A DNA stretch of 64,000 nucleotides from Companilactobacillus pabuli (GCF_014058425.1 NZ_CP049366.1:1922001-1986000); one strand, 5' to 3'. Shown: positions 26,160 to 34,864, numbered from the stretch's first letter. Numbers and translations: made by a program. Notes: generated by a model not told the origin, from the sequence alone.

Positions 26160-27149
26160 ATGTATACAGCTTCAGATAATCGTTACCAAGGACCAGTGCG
26201 CCATGCTGGAAACTCTGGTCTAGTTTTACCACCAATTTCTCTAGGATTATGGCGTCATTATGGCAGTGCTGATCCACTAGCCGACCGCAAGAAAGTTTTA
26301 CTACACGCTTTTGACCGTGGCGTCTTCCACTTCGATGTTGCCAACCACTATGGTGACGGTGACTTCGGTAGTTCAGAAAGATTGCTCGGACAAGTTTTGA
26401 ACACTGATTTAAAACCATATCGTGATGAATTGGTTATTTCTACCAAAATCGGCTATGAAATTCACGATGGACCCTTTGGTACCGGTACTTCTAGAAAGGC
26501 TCTCCTTCAAGGAATCGACTCTTCTCTAGAACGCCTTAATTTGGACTATGTCGATGTACTTTACGCTCACCGTTATGACGACCAAACACCAATCTACGAA
26601 ACAGTTCGTGCCCTTGATGATATCGTCAAATCAGGTAAAGCATTGTACGTTGGAGTTTCAAACTTTGAAGTTCCACAGATGAAAGAAGCACTCAAACTAT
26701 TCAAAGAATTCGGCACACCCGTTGTTTTGAACCAAATGAGTATGAATTTATTGAATGACCATGTTGATGCCAGCGGTTTAAGAGATGTTCTAAAAGACGG
26801 TGGCGTTGGCGCTATTGCCTACGGACCACTATGTGAAGGACTATTATCTGACCGCTACTTAAATGGATTGACTGACGATTTCAAGATTCATCCAACCAAC
26901 AAAGTCCTATTAGCCAATGGTAAAGATGCCTTAGTTGCTAAACTAAATGAATTAAACGACATCGCCCAAAACCGTAATCAAACCTTGAGTCAAATGTCAC
27001 TAGCATGGCTTCTAAGAGATCCTGTCGTATCGAGTGTAATTATCGGAACTACTAGCGTAAAACACTTAGACGACAATTTAGATGCCATCAACAAGCTAGA
27101 TTTCACTGATGATGAAGTTACAGCTATCGAAAAGATTATTAAGAAATAG
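26160..27149 (+). CDS. Aldo/keto reductase (YghZ / Kv-beta-like)
   Basis: 329 aa TIM-barrel oxidoreductase. Tetrad: Asp and Tyr in FDVANHYGDGDFGSSE, Lys in LVISTKIGY, His in VLYAHRYDD. The long N-terminal loop (GLWRHYGSADPLADRKKVLLHAFDRG) and the YGDG insert place it with L-glyceraldehyde-3-phosphate reductases (YghZ). It reduces aldehydes with NADPH. AAAGGA precedes the ATG. Its transcript seems to include the repeat at 27168-27329 before the terminator at 27376. Confidence 0.88.
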   Translation: MYTASDNRYQGPVRHAGNSGLVLPPISLGLWRHYGSADPLADRKKVLLHAFDRGVFHFDVANHYGDGDFGSSERLLGQVLNTDLKPYRDELVISTKIGYEIHDGPFGTGTSRKALLQGIDSSLERLNLDYVDVLYAHRYDDQTPIYETVRALDDIVKSGKALYVGVSNFEVPQMKEALKLFKEFGTPVVLNQMSMNLLNDHVDASGLRDVLKDGGVGAIAYGPLCEGLLSDRYLNGLTDDFKIHPTNKVLLANGKDALVAKLNELNDIAQNRNQTLSQMSLAWLLRDPVVSSVIIGTTSVKHLDDNLDAINKLDFTDDEVTAIEKIIKK

Positions 27150-27167
27150 GATTAGTGTTAACACTAC

Positions 27168-27329
27168 CATCGTCCGTTCGGCTCTGGAAAACGCTGGAAC
27201 GCTGCCGGCACAACTTGAAGCCAATTCCAAGACCGGGAACTGTCTCCAAGATTGGCCTTATCCTAAGCGATAAATCGCTAAGGATAATCTGGCGGCTGAG
27301 CATTTTCCAGAGCTCTCACTACCGACTAG
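27168..27329 (-). repeat. Palindromic interspersed repeat, GAGCTCTGG subfamily
   Basis: 162 bp, reverse orientation, ending in CCGACTAG. Outer stem arms are GGCTCTGGAAAACGCT and GAGCATTTTCCAGAGC, different in sequence from the copy-1 group but in the same places. Hairpin CTAAGCGATAAATCGCTAAG matches the first internal hairpin. It lies between the reductase stop and its terminator. Confidence 0.85.
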
Positions 27330-27375
27330 ATAGTCTTTTATAGTATTACTACAATTAACTCTAATCAAAACAACA

Positions 27376-27425
27376 AAACCCCGATGGAACTCAATTACTG
27401 AATTCTATCGGGGCTTTATTTTTTA
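27376..27425 (+). terminator. Intrinsic terminator after the aldo/keto reductase
   Basis: CCCCGATGGAACTCA / TGAATTCTATCGGGG stem with TTTATTTTTT tail. Confidence 0.85.
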
Positions 27426-27450
27426 GATATTTATAAATACAGACTGATAT

Positions 27451-27515
27451 CTAGTCGGGAACAAAATCCCTGTGATGGCTCAATAACCAATCACAGGGAT
27501 TTTGTGGACGATGGC
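27451..27515 (+). repeat. Short palindromic repeat (internal deletion)
   Basis: 65 bp, CTAGTCGGGA ... GGACGATGGC. Only the outer stem (AAAATCCCTGTGATGG / CCAATCACAGGGATTTT) remains; the copy at 44803 has the same outer stem with the interior present. Confidence 0.75.
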
Positions 27516-27536
27516 ATACTTAATCAACCATTGATT

Positions 27537-28799
27537 TTATTTATAAAATGTTTCTCTAACTGCTTGTGTAATTGCGATTTGAACGTGTGCATATGACAAA
27601 CCACCTTGAATATAAAGTGAATATGGTGGTCTGATTGGTCCATCAGATGATAACTCGATAGTTGATCCTTCAACGAAACTACCTGAAGCCATAACGACGT
27701 CATCTTCGTAACCATCTTGATGACTAGGAATTGGATCAACAAAAGAATTCATTGGTGAGTAGTGTTGGATGGCAGCACAGAATTTAACCATTGGATCTGG
27801 ATCACCGAAGGAAACTGTTTGAACGATATCAGTTCTTGGAGCATCCCACTTAGGTGAAACGTTCATACCCATTTCTTCACACAAAGCTGCAGTGAAGATC
27901 ATACCTTTCAAGGCTTCGCCAGTCGTATGAGCGGCCATGAAGAATCCTTGATAGAAGTCACGCAAGTAACCCCAAGTAGCACCTTCACCTTTACCCGCAC
28001 CAGGAACTGTCAAACGTGACCCGGCACCGTCGACTAAGTCTTCACGACCAACGATGTAGGCACCACTCTTAACTAAACCAGCTCCAGCATTTTTGTAAAG
28101 TGAACCAGCCATGATATCAGCACCGTAAAAAGTTGGTTCTTCTTTCTCTGAAAATTCACCGTAACAGTTATCGATGAAGACATTGACGTCAGGACGAATT
28201 GATTTTACGAATTTGATCATCTTGGCGATTTTTTCAACTGTGAAACTATCTCGAACAGCATAACCACGAGAACGTTGGATAGCAACTACTTTAATAGATT
28301 CATCTTGTAAGTCTTTTTTGGCTTGGTCATAGTCAACTGAACCATCATCTAGCAATTCAGTAGCTTTGAAATCAATCCCATATTCCTTCATGTTACCGCG
28401 CTTGTTTCCAGCTAAACCGATAACTTCTTGGATCGTATCGTAAGGAGTTCCTGTTAAATAATAAAGAGTATTGCCAGGACGCAACATACTGAACAAAGCT
28501 GTTGAAATGGCGTGTGTTCCTGAAGCAAATTGGGGACGAACTAAGGCATCGTCAACTTTGAAATAGTCAGCGTAAATTGCCTCAATCTTGTCACGACCAA
28601 TATCATCGTAACCATAACCAGTTGATGGTACTAAATCCTCTTCCCCAACACGGTGCTTTCTAAATAAATTCAAAACTCGTTGTTGATTGTATAAAACTTG
28701 TTGGTCAATCTCCTCTAAACGTGGTTGAATCAACTTTTCTACTTTAGCAACTTTGTTTTTTAAATCTTCTGGTAAATCATCTGTCCATGATAATGACAT
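27537..28799 (-). CDS. YnbB-type PLP enzyme (methionine gamma-lyase / 'aluminium resistance' family)
   Basis: 420 aa from ATG 28799 (GAGGGAG six bases upstream; an earlier TTG frame is not needed). Fold-type I PLP enzyme: QFASGTHAISTALFSMLRPG near 95, conserved DNCYGEF, and PLP Lys in GSLYKNAGAGLVKSGAYIVG (about 234). The family is annotated as cystathionine beta-lyase-like, linked to aluminium resistance; the true substrate is not established. It is 18 bases downstream of the decarboxylase gene and probably cotranscribed. Confidence 0.85.
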   Translation of the reverse strand: MSLSWTDDLPEDLKNKVAKVEKLIQPRLEEIDQQVLYNQQRVLNLFRKHRVGEEDLVPSTGYGYDDIGRDKIEAIYADYFKVDDALVRPQFASGTHAISTALFSMLRPGNTLYYLTGTPYDTIQEVIGLAGNKRGNMKEYGIDFKATELLDDGSVDYDQAKKDLQDESIKVVAIQRSRGYAVRDSFTVEKIAKMIKFVKSIRPDVNVFIDNCYGEFSEKEEPTFYGADIMAGSLYKNAGAGLVKSGAYIVGREDLVDGAGSRLTVPGAGKGEGATWGYLRDFYQGFFMAAHTTGEALKGMIFTAALCEEMGMNVSPKWDAPRTDIVQTVSFGDPDPMVKFCAAIQHYSPMNSFVDPIPSHQDGYEDDVVMASGSFVEGSTIELSSDGPIRPPYSLYIQGGLSYAHVQIAITQAVRETFYK

Positions 28800-28817
28800 A
28801 ATAAACTCCCTCAATAA

Positions 28818-30905
28818 TTATTTTTTCAAAACTTCTGCTTGCACAGAAATTGTTCCATCAGCATTCTTATCCCAATATACACCTTGAATTTCTGGCACAA
28901 AACCAGGAAAACGTTCGATAGCTCCAACGAGATCTTCAAAATACTTCAAATCGACATCTTGCCACTTTTCACCAGGTGCCACAATGAAGACCCCGGGAGG
29001 GTATGGCAATGCTCCTTCGAGTGCAATTCGACCTTTGATATCCTTCAAATCAACTAATTCACTTTGGTTTTTCATGAACAATCTATCTGCTTGAGCCGGT
29101 GTCATCTCGTAATTTTGCATGTTCTTTTTAGCAAACAATTCCTTTTGAAGAGTAAAAGTCTTGTTCTGACGATAGTAGTCATGCATCTCTTGGCACAACT
29201 GTTTCAAAGTATAACCTTGATAACGTTTTGGATATTGTTGCGCTAATCTTGGCAAAACTTCTGTTAGTGGAGCATCGGCCAAATACAAACGCTCAAATTT
29301 CAAAAAGGCCTCTAATAGTATATCTAATTCTTCCCTTGAATCGCCAGGAGTTAGTAGGAATAATAATGAATTTAAATCATCTTTGGCACGAATAATTCGT
29401 TTCTCCATCAAAAATTCCGCTACTACCGGACCAGGAATTCCTGAATCTTGATATTGAGCATTTTTGATATCGACACCAGGCGTTATAACGGTGATTTTCA
29501 ATGGGTCAATCATTGCTTGTCCGTCAGCGATTTCCTTGAAACCATGCCAATTATCGCTGCTCTTCAAGTTCCAGTATTCACTGTGAGTAGCTAAATCATC
29601 GGTACTGATCTGCAAGAAGTTGTCAGGAACTAAAGGTTTGAATAATTTAGACTTTTGTAACAGCTGCTTGCGCCACTCAATACCCAAACGTAAAGTTTCA
29701 TTCCACCAATTCTTATTACCTTGGCCAGCTGTCAAATAGGCGTTGACTGTCAAAGAAGCGTAAATTGGATAGGAATAACTAGATGTGACGAATTTCAAAT
29801 AAGCGTTGTTGAAATGTTTATGGTCGACATAACGAGCTTGGCCTTTCAAATGAGCATCTTTTTTCAAAATCTGTGAAGTTTGTGCAAGTCCCGCCTGTTG
29901 TTTGTGTAACGATTGCGTTACTAAGATTCCTGGATCATCTGGTCCATATTCCAATGATAATGGTGAGAGATGTTTCATGATAGGCACAAATTGTTCAAAT
30001 CCACCCCACGCACAGTCGAACAAAATGTAATCGCAGAGATGGCCGATTTTATCAATGATCCATTGTGCATCATAGAAAACACCATCGTAAGTTTCTAATT
30101 GCAAGATTGCTAATCTAAAAGGACGTTTGACTTGAGCTCTTTTAGGATCAACTTTACTGATTTCTTTACGTAATTTATCTTCGTCTAAGGCTTCAGGATT
30201 CATTTCTCCAATCAAACCCAAAGGATTACGATTAGTTGGCACATAGACTGGTTTGGCCCCACTCATCACCAAAGCACTGTTGTAAAGCGACTTGTGATTG
30301 TTGCGGTCAAATAAAACTAAATCATCTTCAGATAACAAAGCGCTGGCACAAATCGAATTAGAACTAGTTGTCCCATTAGTACAAAAATAAACTTTATCGG
30401 CGTTATACGTTTGAGCAGCCTTTTGTTCAGCCGTCAGTGGAGTTCCTTCGTGAGTCATCGTATCGCCCAATTCAGCGACAGTATCGGACGTATCGGCGAA
30501 CATTAAATTCTTACCGAAGAAACGATTGAATACTACACCAGCCGGATGTTTTTCATAGTATTGACCGTTATGGTGTCCCGGAGTTGTAAAACTGATTGGT
30601 TTGTCTTCCGCAAAGTTGATCAAGTCACTCAAAAAGCCCGGTACCATCTTAGTTTGATAGTCATTTGCTAATTGTAGCGCCTTAACTGTAACGTCAGTTT
30701 TCCCATCAGTTGTAATAATAGGAATGCCTAGACCTGATGTTTCTTGTAGATTTTTGGCGACCGACAAATTCTTTTGATCGTGTTCATTCAAAACGATTGC
30801 TGCTAATTCTGAAGCAGTATTGTTTTCTGTAAATGAAACTATCTCAAAATCAGTCGAATCGTTGATTATCACATCATTTCCGATGGCAATTTTCAGAAAA
30901 TTCAT
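28818..30905 (-). CDS. Orn/Lys/Arg decarboxylase (probably inducible ornithine decarboxylase)
   Basis: 695 aa, group III PLP decarboxylase. N-terminal wing domain (residues 1-105), then the core with SFTTPGHHNG, TNGTTSSNSICASALL, DCAWGGFEQF and the PLP Lys in LVTQSLHKQQAGLAQTS (about 333); C-terminal domain with PYPPGVFIVAPGE. Length and N-terminal region are nearest to the inducible ornithine decarboxylase of lactobacilli. It consumes a cytosolic proton per turnover, and with the divergent amino acid transporter may form an acid-resistance cycle. Ornithine versus lysine cannot be decided here. Confidence 0.85.
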   Translation of the reverse strand: MNFLKIAIGNDVIINDSTDFEIVSFTENNTASELAAIVLNEHDQKNLSVAKNLQETSGLGIPIITTDGKTDVTVKALQLANDYQTKMVPGFLSDLINFAEDKPISFTTPGHHNGQYYEKHPAGVVFNRFFGKNLMFADTSDTVAELGDTMTHEGTPLTAEQKAAQTYNADKVYFCTNGTTSSNSICASALLSEDDLVLFDRNNHKSLYNSALVMSGAKPVYVPTNRNPLGLIGEMNPEALDEDKLRKEISKVDPKRAQVKRPFRLAILQLETYDGVFYDAQWIIDKIGHLCDYILFDCAWGGFEQFVPIMKHLSPLSLEYGPDDPGILVTQSLHKQQAGLAQTSQILKKDAHLKGQARYVDHKHFNNAYLKFVTSSYSYPIYASLTVNAYLTAGQGNKNWWNETLRLGIEWRKQLLQKSKLFKPLVPDNFLQISTDDLATHSEYWNLKSSDNWHGFKEIADGQAMIDPLKITVITPGVDIKNAQYQDSGIPGPVVAEFLMEKRIIRAKDDLNSLLFLLTPGDSREELDILLEAFLKFERLYLADAPLTEVLPRLAQQYPKRYQGYTLKQLCQEMHDYYRQNKTFTLQKELFAKKNMQNYEMTPAQADRLFMKNQSELVDLKDIKGRIALEGALPYPPGVFIVAPGEKWQDVDLKYFEDLVGAIERFPGFVPEIQGVYWDKNADGTISVQAEVLKK

Positions 30906-31048
30906 AATTTCCTCCTATTATTTTAATGTTTTTTCAAAAAGGTATTGCAAATGATATATAAATACTTATAATTTTCTGGGTATGTTTTTTTCATTTTGGC
31001 AATATTATTTATGAAAATTTATTACGGCATTGATTATATCTACACATT

Positions 31049-31156
31049 GGGGTTTTTAACAAGTGAAATTCAACAGTTCTTTACTTACATTAAAGCCCCC
31101 AAATCGTTGGAGTCTACTAACACAAGACTTTTACACGAATTCGGGGGAAAATAAAA
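31049..31156 (+). promoter_or_regulatory. Transporter leader with two exclusive hairpins over the ribosome site
   Basis: The transporter's ribosome site GGGGG (31143-31147) can pair with CCCCC (31096-31100), extended by AAATCG/CGAATT. The same C-run can instead pair with upstream GGGGTTTTTAA (31049-31059) through TTAAAGCCCC (31090-31099). Only one fold can form at a time: the first hides the ribosome site, the second frees it. A -10-like TTATAT near 31034-31039 would start the RNA just before the upstream G-run. By-eye folding only. Confidence 0.45.
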
Positions 31157-32608
31157 TTGGAATCTTTAGAACCAAATAAAAAGCACTATTTAAGTTGGCC
31201 GGTCATTGCCTTGATCGACTTCGTTACTATCATCAGTTTTGAAAACATCTTTTATCCATTTCAAAACCAAGGACTATCTGTGGTCATCTCATGGATTTTC
31301 CTACTCTTCGCCTACGTTATTCCTTACGCTTTGATTTCTAGTCAAATGAGTTTAACGTTCGACAATCAAGCCGGAGGTTTAGCTTCATGGGTTCGTCATT
31401 CCAGTAATGACACTCTAGGTTATTGGACTTCTTGGATGTATTGGGTTCAAAGTGTGCCCTACATCGTCGATGTTTCTAACTCGGTTATCGTTTCATTCAG
31501 TTGGATGTTCTTGGGTAACAATACTTTAGACAAAAGAATGTCGACTTTCTGGTTTGGAATCCTAACTTTTGCTATCATCTTGATTTTTATCTTATTAGAA
31601 AATGTCATCAAAAACTCACTAGAAATCCTTTCACTAATTGGTGGAGGTGCCATGTTCATCATGTCAGCTTTGTTCGTTCTATTAGCTGGCTACGCTGTCT
31701 TACACGGTCACCATATCGCTACACAACCTTTCAACTGGGGAGCTTTCAAGCCTAACTTTAGTCTGAAATACTTCTCGACAACCGGATTATTGATTTTTGC
31801 CATGTCTGGGGCTGAACTAGCTGCACCATACGTCGTTCAAATGCGTGATCCTAAACACGAATTTCCTAAAGCTATGTGGCTACTTGCTATCATGACTGGA
31901 TTCTTAACAATCTTTGGTACTTTAGCCTTGGCAATGTTCTTCAACGCCAACCATATTCCACATGATTTCAAGATGAACGGTCCTTACTACGCCTTCCACT
32001 TATTAGGTAATAGTTTGGGTGTCGGTAAATTATTGATGTATATCTTCGCAGTCGTTCAAGCAATCTTTATGATGGCTCAATTAGCTGTCTTGCTTGATGC
32101 CTCCAGTCGTGTCTTTGCCGGTGATGTTGCTGACAAGTTCATGCCTAAGTGGTTAACTAAGAAAAATAAGAATGGTCGTCCTGTTCACAGTTACACGATG
32201 ACAACTGGTTTGAGTTTGTTCCTATTGTTGCTAACAGGTACTTTGCCAAATATCAACACTATTTATAACTGGTTGTTAAATATCAACGGAATCATTTCAC
32301 CATATAAGACTTGTTGGGTTTTCTTCGCCTTCGTTGCTATGAGAATGCATCAAGACAGGTTCCATTCAGATTATACTTTCATCAAAAATAAAACTGGCGC
32401 TTTGATCGTCGGTGGTTGGTGTCTAGCCTTTACCTTCATCTGTGCTACTTTAGGATTCATCCCTCAAGAAGCTAAGTTCGGTACTGGTGCTTTCAATCAT
32501 CAACTTCTACTAAACTTCATTACTGTTATCGTCTTATTCGGACTAGGCTTCGTTATGCCATGGTTACGAAAACGCGAGCAACGTCGTGAAGGTATGGAAT
32601 TAAATTAA
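31157..32608 (+). CDS. APC-family amino acid/amine antiporter
   Basis: 483 aa, about twelve membrane helices (first WPVIALIDFVTIISFENIFY). The consensus region AGGLASWVRHSSNDTLGYWTSWMYW replaces the usual APC glycine-rich helix 1-2 loop and resembles GadC-type exchangers. Start is TTG 31157, with GGGGG ten bases upstream. Divergent from the decarboxylase, so it most likely exchanges the amino acid substrate for its amine, but specificity is inferred only from position. Its leader has the hairpin switch described at 31049. Confidence 0.8.
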   Translation: MESLEPNKKHYLSWPVIALIDFVTIISFENIFYPFQNQGLSVVISWIFLLFAYVIPYALISSQMSLTFDNQAGGLASWVRHSSNDTLGYWTSWMYWVQSVPYIVDVSNSVIVSFSWMFLGNNTLDKRMSTFWFGILTFAIILIFILLENVIKNSLEILSLIGGGAMFIMSALFVLLAGYAVLHGHHIATQPFNWGAFKPNFSLKYFSTTGLLIFAMSGAELAAPYVVQMRDPKHEFPKAMWLLAIMTGFLTIFGTLALAMFFNANHIPHDFKMNGPYYAFHLLGNSLGVGKLLMYIFAVVQAIFMMAQLAVLLDASSRVFAGDVADKFMPKWLTKKNKNGRPVHSYTMTTGLSLFLLLLTGTLPNINTIYNWLLNINGIISPYKTCWVFFAFVAMRMHQDRFHSDYTFIKNKTGALIVGGWCLAFTFICATLGFIPQEAKFGTGAFNHQLLLNFITVIVLFGLGFVMPWLRKREQRREGMELN

Positions 32609-32612
32609 AATC

Positions 32613-32658
32613 AAAAAGCAGGGCTGCTAACAAATTATGTTAGTGGCTCTGCTTTTTT
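32613..32658 (+). terminator. Intrinsic terminator after the antiporter
   Basis: AAAAAGCAG ... CTGCTTTTTT with inner GCTAACA/TGTTAGTGGC pairing. Confidence 0.85.
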
Positions 32659-32661
32659 GTA

Positions 32662-32931
32662 CTAAGAAATAATTGAAATGTTATCGCGTCTTCCATATCC
32701 TAAGTACACTCTGGATAATTCAGTAAAGAATGGTACAACATCAGGTGATAGCTGCTTTTTTAATGACAATAGCGACAATTGTGTTTTAAGTTTTCCAGCC
32801 ACAGCTTCACTATCTTGACCTTTAGCAATCTTTTGTTTAGCTTCTACAAATATCTTTCTTTCCGAATCTGATACGTTGTCGGACATGATCAATTCGTCCA
32901 TTCTTGACCAAATTAATTCTTTTTTATTCAT
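32662..32931 (-). CDS. Bacteriocin immunity-type protein
   Basis: 89 aa, soluble helical bundle: an N-terminal helix (KKELIWSRMDELIMSD), a second (SDSERKIFVEAKQKIAKGQDSEAVAGKLKTQLSLLSLKKQL), a third ending FTELSRVYLGYGRRD. Size, charge and the terminal L-x-x-x-Y/LGYG pattern fit the enterocin A/pediocin-type immunity family. Such proteins sit on the inside of the membrane and block the man-PTS receptor complexed with a class IIa bacteriocin. First of the left-hand immunity cluster; 28 bases after the next gene upstream. Confidence 0.65.
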   Translation of the reverse strand: MNKKELIWSRMDELIMSDNVSDSERKIFVEAKQKIAKGQDSEAVAGKLKTQLSLLSLKKQLSPDVVPFFTELSRVYLGYGRRDNISIIS

Positions 32932-32959
32932 AATTAGTCCTTCTTTTTAAAAATATTAT

Positions 32960-33301
32960 TTAGCGTCGAGGCATTTTTTCAAATAAACCGTAAAACTGAG
33001 ATTTATCATCAAAGCTAGCTCGATTCCGACCATTAAGTCCCGATTTTTTAGACAAGTCACCTAACTGGATCAACAACTTATCTTCTTCTCTGGAAAATGG
33101 AACTCTACTAAAAGCTTCCATGTAAATATAATTCACTAATCTACTAAGCCACGCTTCAGGATTCTTCACCGTATCCAGTTTCATGTAAACTTGACTCAAA
33201 ACATCCGTTATATTCAACAAATAAGGTGATTGATCAGGATGCGAATGTAGCGAATTGTACAGCTCATGAATTACTTTTTTGGTCGTATCTATATCTAACA
33301 T
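32960..33301 (-). CDS. Bacteriocin immunity protein, enterocin A type
   Basis: 113 aa. Closely follows the pattern of enterocin A immunity protein: KKVIHELYNSL at the start, ITDVLSQVYMKLDTVKNPEAWLSRLVNYIYMEAF in the middle, and the C-terminal LSKKSGLNGRNRASFDDKSQFYGLF. AAAGGAG lies before the ATG. No matching bacteriocin is nearby, so it probably gives protection against bacteriocins of other strains. A paralogue occurs at 41026. Confidence 0.8.
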   Translation of the reverse strand: MLDIDTTKKVIHELYNSLHSHPDQSPYLLNITDVLSQVYMKLDTVKNPEAWLSRLVNYIYMEAFSRVPFSREEDKLLIQLGDLSKKSGLNGRNRASFDDKSQFYGLFEKMPRR

Positions 33302-33321
33302 TAACTATCTCCTTTAAATAT

Positions 33322-33545
33322 TTACTCTAAATAACTATTATTGATTCCAATATATCCAAGATTAGTTCCAATAGGTTTTAATTTTATGAGAATCGGGTAA
33401 ATAGTATCGTAAAGTTGTGATGCTTCGGTTGTTAATCCTTTTTTGTCTTGAATCCTATTTTTCTTTCACTGGTAGAAATATTAGGATTCAAGACAAAATC
33501 ATACAGATCACTTAATACTAATTCTTCTTCTTTATTGTTGGACAT
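33322..33545 (-). pseudogene. Broken bacteriocin immunity gene
   Basis: From ATG 33545 the frame reads MSNNKEEELVLSDLYDFV then LNPNISTSERKIGFKTKKD and stops; another frame continues with LTTEASQLYDTIYPILIKL and ends GYIGINNSYLE before a TAA at 33322. Start and end look like an immunity protein of about 90-100 aa, but the middle is replaced by a 17-bp inverted copy of its own sequence (see 33441-33498). It lies just upstream of the enterocin A-type immunity gene. The 33302-33748 gap otherwise holds only promoter-like AT-rich sequence. Confidence 0.7.
33441..33498. repeat. Perfect 17-bp inverted repeat inside the broken immunity gene
   Basis: TTTTGTCTTGAATCCTA (33441-33457) and its exact complement (33482-33498) with a 24-base loop. 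No T-run follows on either strand, so a terminator role is unlikely. Confidence 0.9.
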
Positions 33546-33748
33546 ATTGTTAAAAGTACCACCAACAACCATCATAGCCGATAACTGCAGACCATCCGTG
33601 ATTTAAAAGTTAAAATCATTTTACGTTATCAAAGGCGTTATAACGGTTGCTATATTTTTATTCCCCGCGTATCATCCTTGTCGGATGTAATGATATCTAC
33701 TAATACAATTATAACAAATATTAAGTTTTCCCCTTTGGAGGGCACAAT

Positions 33749-34042
33749 ATGAAGAAATTAAAATGGTTTGTTGGCGGTAAAGACCGCAGTGAAGTAGCAA
33801 TCTCAATTATTGACGATCTACTAGATAATTTGGATGATGACACAACTAAACCACTCCAAGAAGTATTAACTGATTTCAAAATTGAATTAGAAAAAAGAGA
33901 ATCCGCTGTTCCTTATATCCTCAGCCGCATGAATCTAACAATCTCAACGACCATGCACAAAAACGGCATCACTTTACCTAAAGATCAACAAGAAAGGTTG
34001 CAACAATTAACTCAATTATCAAATATTTATTACGGGTATTAA
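33749..34042 (+). CDS. Bacteriocin immunity protein (GGKDR family)
   Basis: 97 aa, TTGGAGGGC before the ATG. Pattern KWFVGGKDRSEVAISIIDDLLDNL, then LQEVLTDFKIELEKRESAVPYILSRMNL and C-terminal QLSNIYYGY, typical of pediocin-like immunity proteins (PedB/sakacin immunity type). Four-helix soluble bundle. About 70% identical by eye to the gene at 41774, so the two clusters share ancestry. Confidence 0.82.
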   Translation: MKKLKWFVGGKDRSEVAISIIDDLLDNLDDDTTKPLQEVLTDFKIELEKRESAVPYILSRMNLTISTTMHKNGITLPKDQQERLQQLTQLSNIYYGY

Positions 34043-34159
34043 AATTCAAGACACAAAAATCCACTACTCAGGATATTTTGTTACCGCTTCCCTCCCTTGA
34101 TGCTATACTAATCTTATAGAAATATTTATAGCTCTCAATCTAGAAAGGAACAACATACG

Positions 34160-34444
34160 ATGGTAAACAAAACAGAAGTTGTCGATACTATGCAGGCCTT
34201 AGTTTCAGAATTGCAGAAGAATCACGCACAGTCAGAAACAACTTCTTATGTCAGTGAGACACTACAAAAACTTAAAAAAAGCGATGGAGTAGCCTTTACC
34301 GGAAGTTTACAACTCTTCTTTAATCAAGCTAATATCGTAAAAATATCAGACAATATCCAACTTAATAAGGAGGAAAAAACACTTTGGCGTAAGTTGTTTG
34401 CTTTTAATTCTTTAGGGAACAATCTTTGGGGAGCCAGTCTATAA
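34160..34444 (+). CDS. Bacteriocin immunity-type protein (LciA-like)
   Basis: 94 aa with AGAAAGGAAC before the ATG. Helical, with VSELQKNHAQSETTSYVSETLQKLKKSDGVAF in the first half and a C-terminal LWRKLFAFNSLGNNLWGASL tail comparable to the NLGGGL tail of lactococcin A immunity protein. Paralogue of 40530-40823. Both have the upstream motif TCAGGATATTTT about 75-80 bases before the start (34068 and 40444) and a TATACT -10. Confidence 0.6.
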   Translation: MVNKTEVVDTMQALVSELQKNHAQSETTSYVSETLQKLKKSDGVAFTGSLQLFFNQANIVKISDNIQLNKEEKTLWRKLFAFNSLGNNLWGASL

Positions 34445-34468
34445 TCAATAATATGGAGGTCAGGAATC

Positions 34469-34666
34469 ATGGAAAGTATCTTTGGCGTTCTTTTTGTACT
34501 TATCGGCATTTGGCAACTCTTCATCAGTATCAAATATTTAAATGTTCTGAAAACAGTTGGAAATAAGACCACATCAGGATTTTCTCCACTAGCCATCTAC
34601 TTCTCCCTATTCATAGGTGTTGCTTTCTTAGTTATAGGGATCTCTGCAGTATTCCATTTAATCTAA
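34469..34666 (+). CDS. Small two-helix membrane protein
   Basis: 65 aa, TGGAGG eight bases before the ATG. Two membrane helices (SIFGVLFVLIGIWQLFISI; PLAIYFSLFIGVAFLVIGISAVF) joined by a short loop KYLNVLKTVGNKTTSGFS. It lies 24 bases after the immunity gene and likely shares its transcript. No known family recognised; a membrane immunity or accessory role is possible by context only. Confidence 0.6.
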   Translation: MESIFGVLFVLIGIWQLFISIKYLNVLKTVGNKTTSGFSPLAIYFSLFIGVAFLVIGISAVFHLI

Positions 34667-34680
34667 TTTTTTGAATGTGA

Positions 34681-34750
34681 TAGTCCTTTTATGGACATCA
34701 AGTGAATAATATATAATTCATTTGATATCTTTAGAGGGATTTTTTTTATC
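34681..34750 (+). terminator. Intrinsic terminator after the left immunity cluster
   Basis: ATCAAGTGAAT / ATTCATTTGAT stem, outer AGTCC-type pairing, and an eight-T run. Confidence 0.6.
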
Positions 34751-34864
34751 ATTATATGAATATAAAATACCACAATGCTCTCTTACCATCTGCTTTACAA
34801 CTTCTTAAATTACATTACTAAGATATTTTATTTATCTAACCTCCAAAAATAAAACCGCTATACT

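Noticed and set aside
27155-27343. 62-codon open frame
   Set aside because: Read-through of the GAGCTCTGG-type repeat; no ribosome site, and the same repeat after mntH does not conserve it.
33441-33498. Terminator for the immunity genes
   Set aside because: Perfect stem, but no T-run on either side and it lies within a coding remnant.
33620-33650. Possible LytTR box (ACGTTATC ... GCGTTATA)
   Set aside because: The repeat spacing is about 12 rather than 21 bases from start to start, and the sequences are poor matches.
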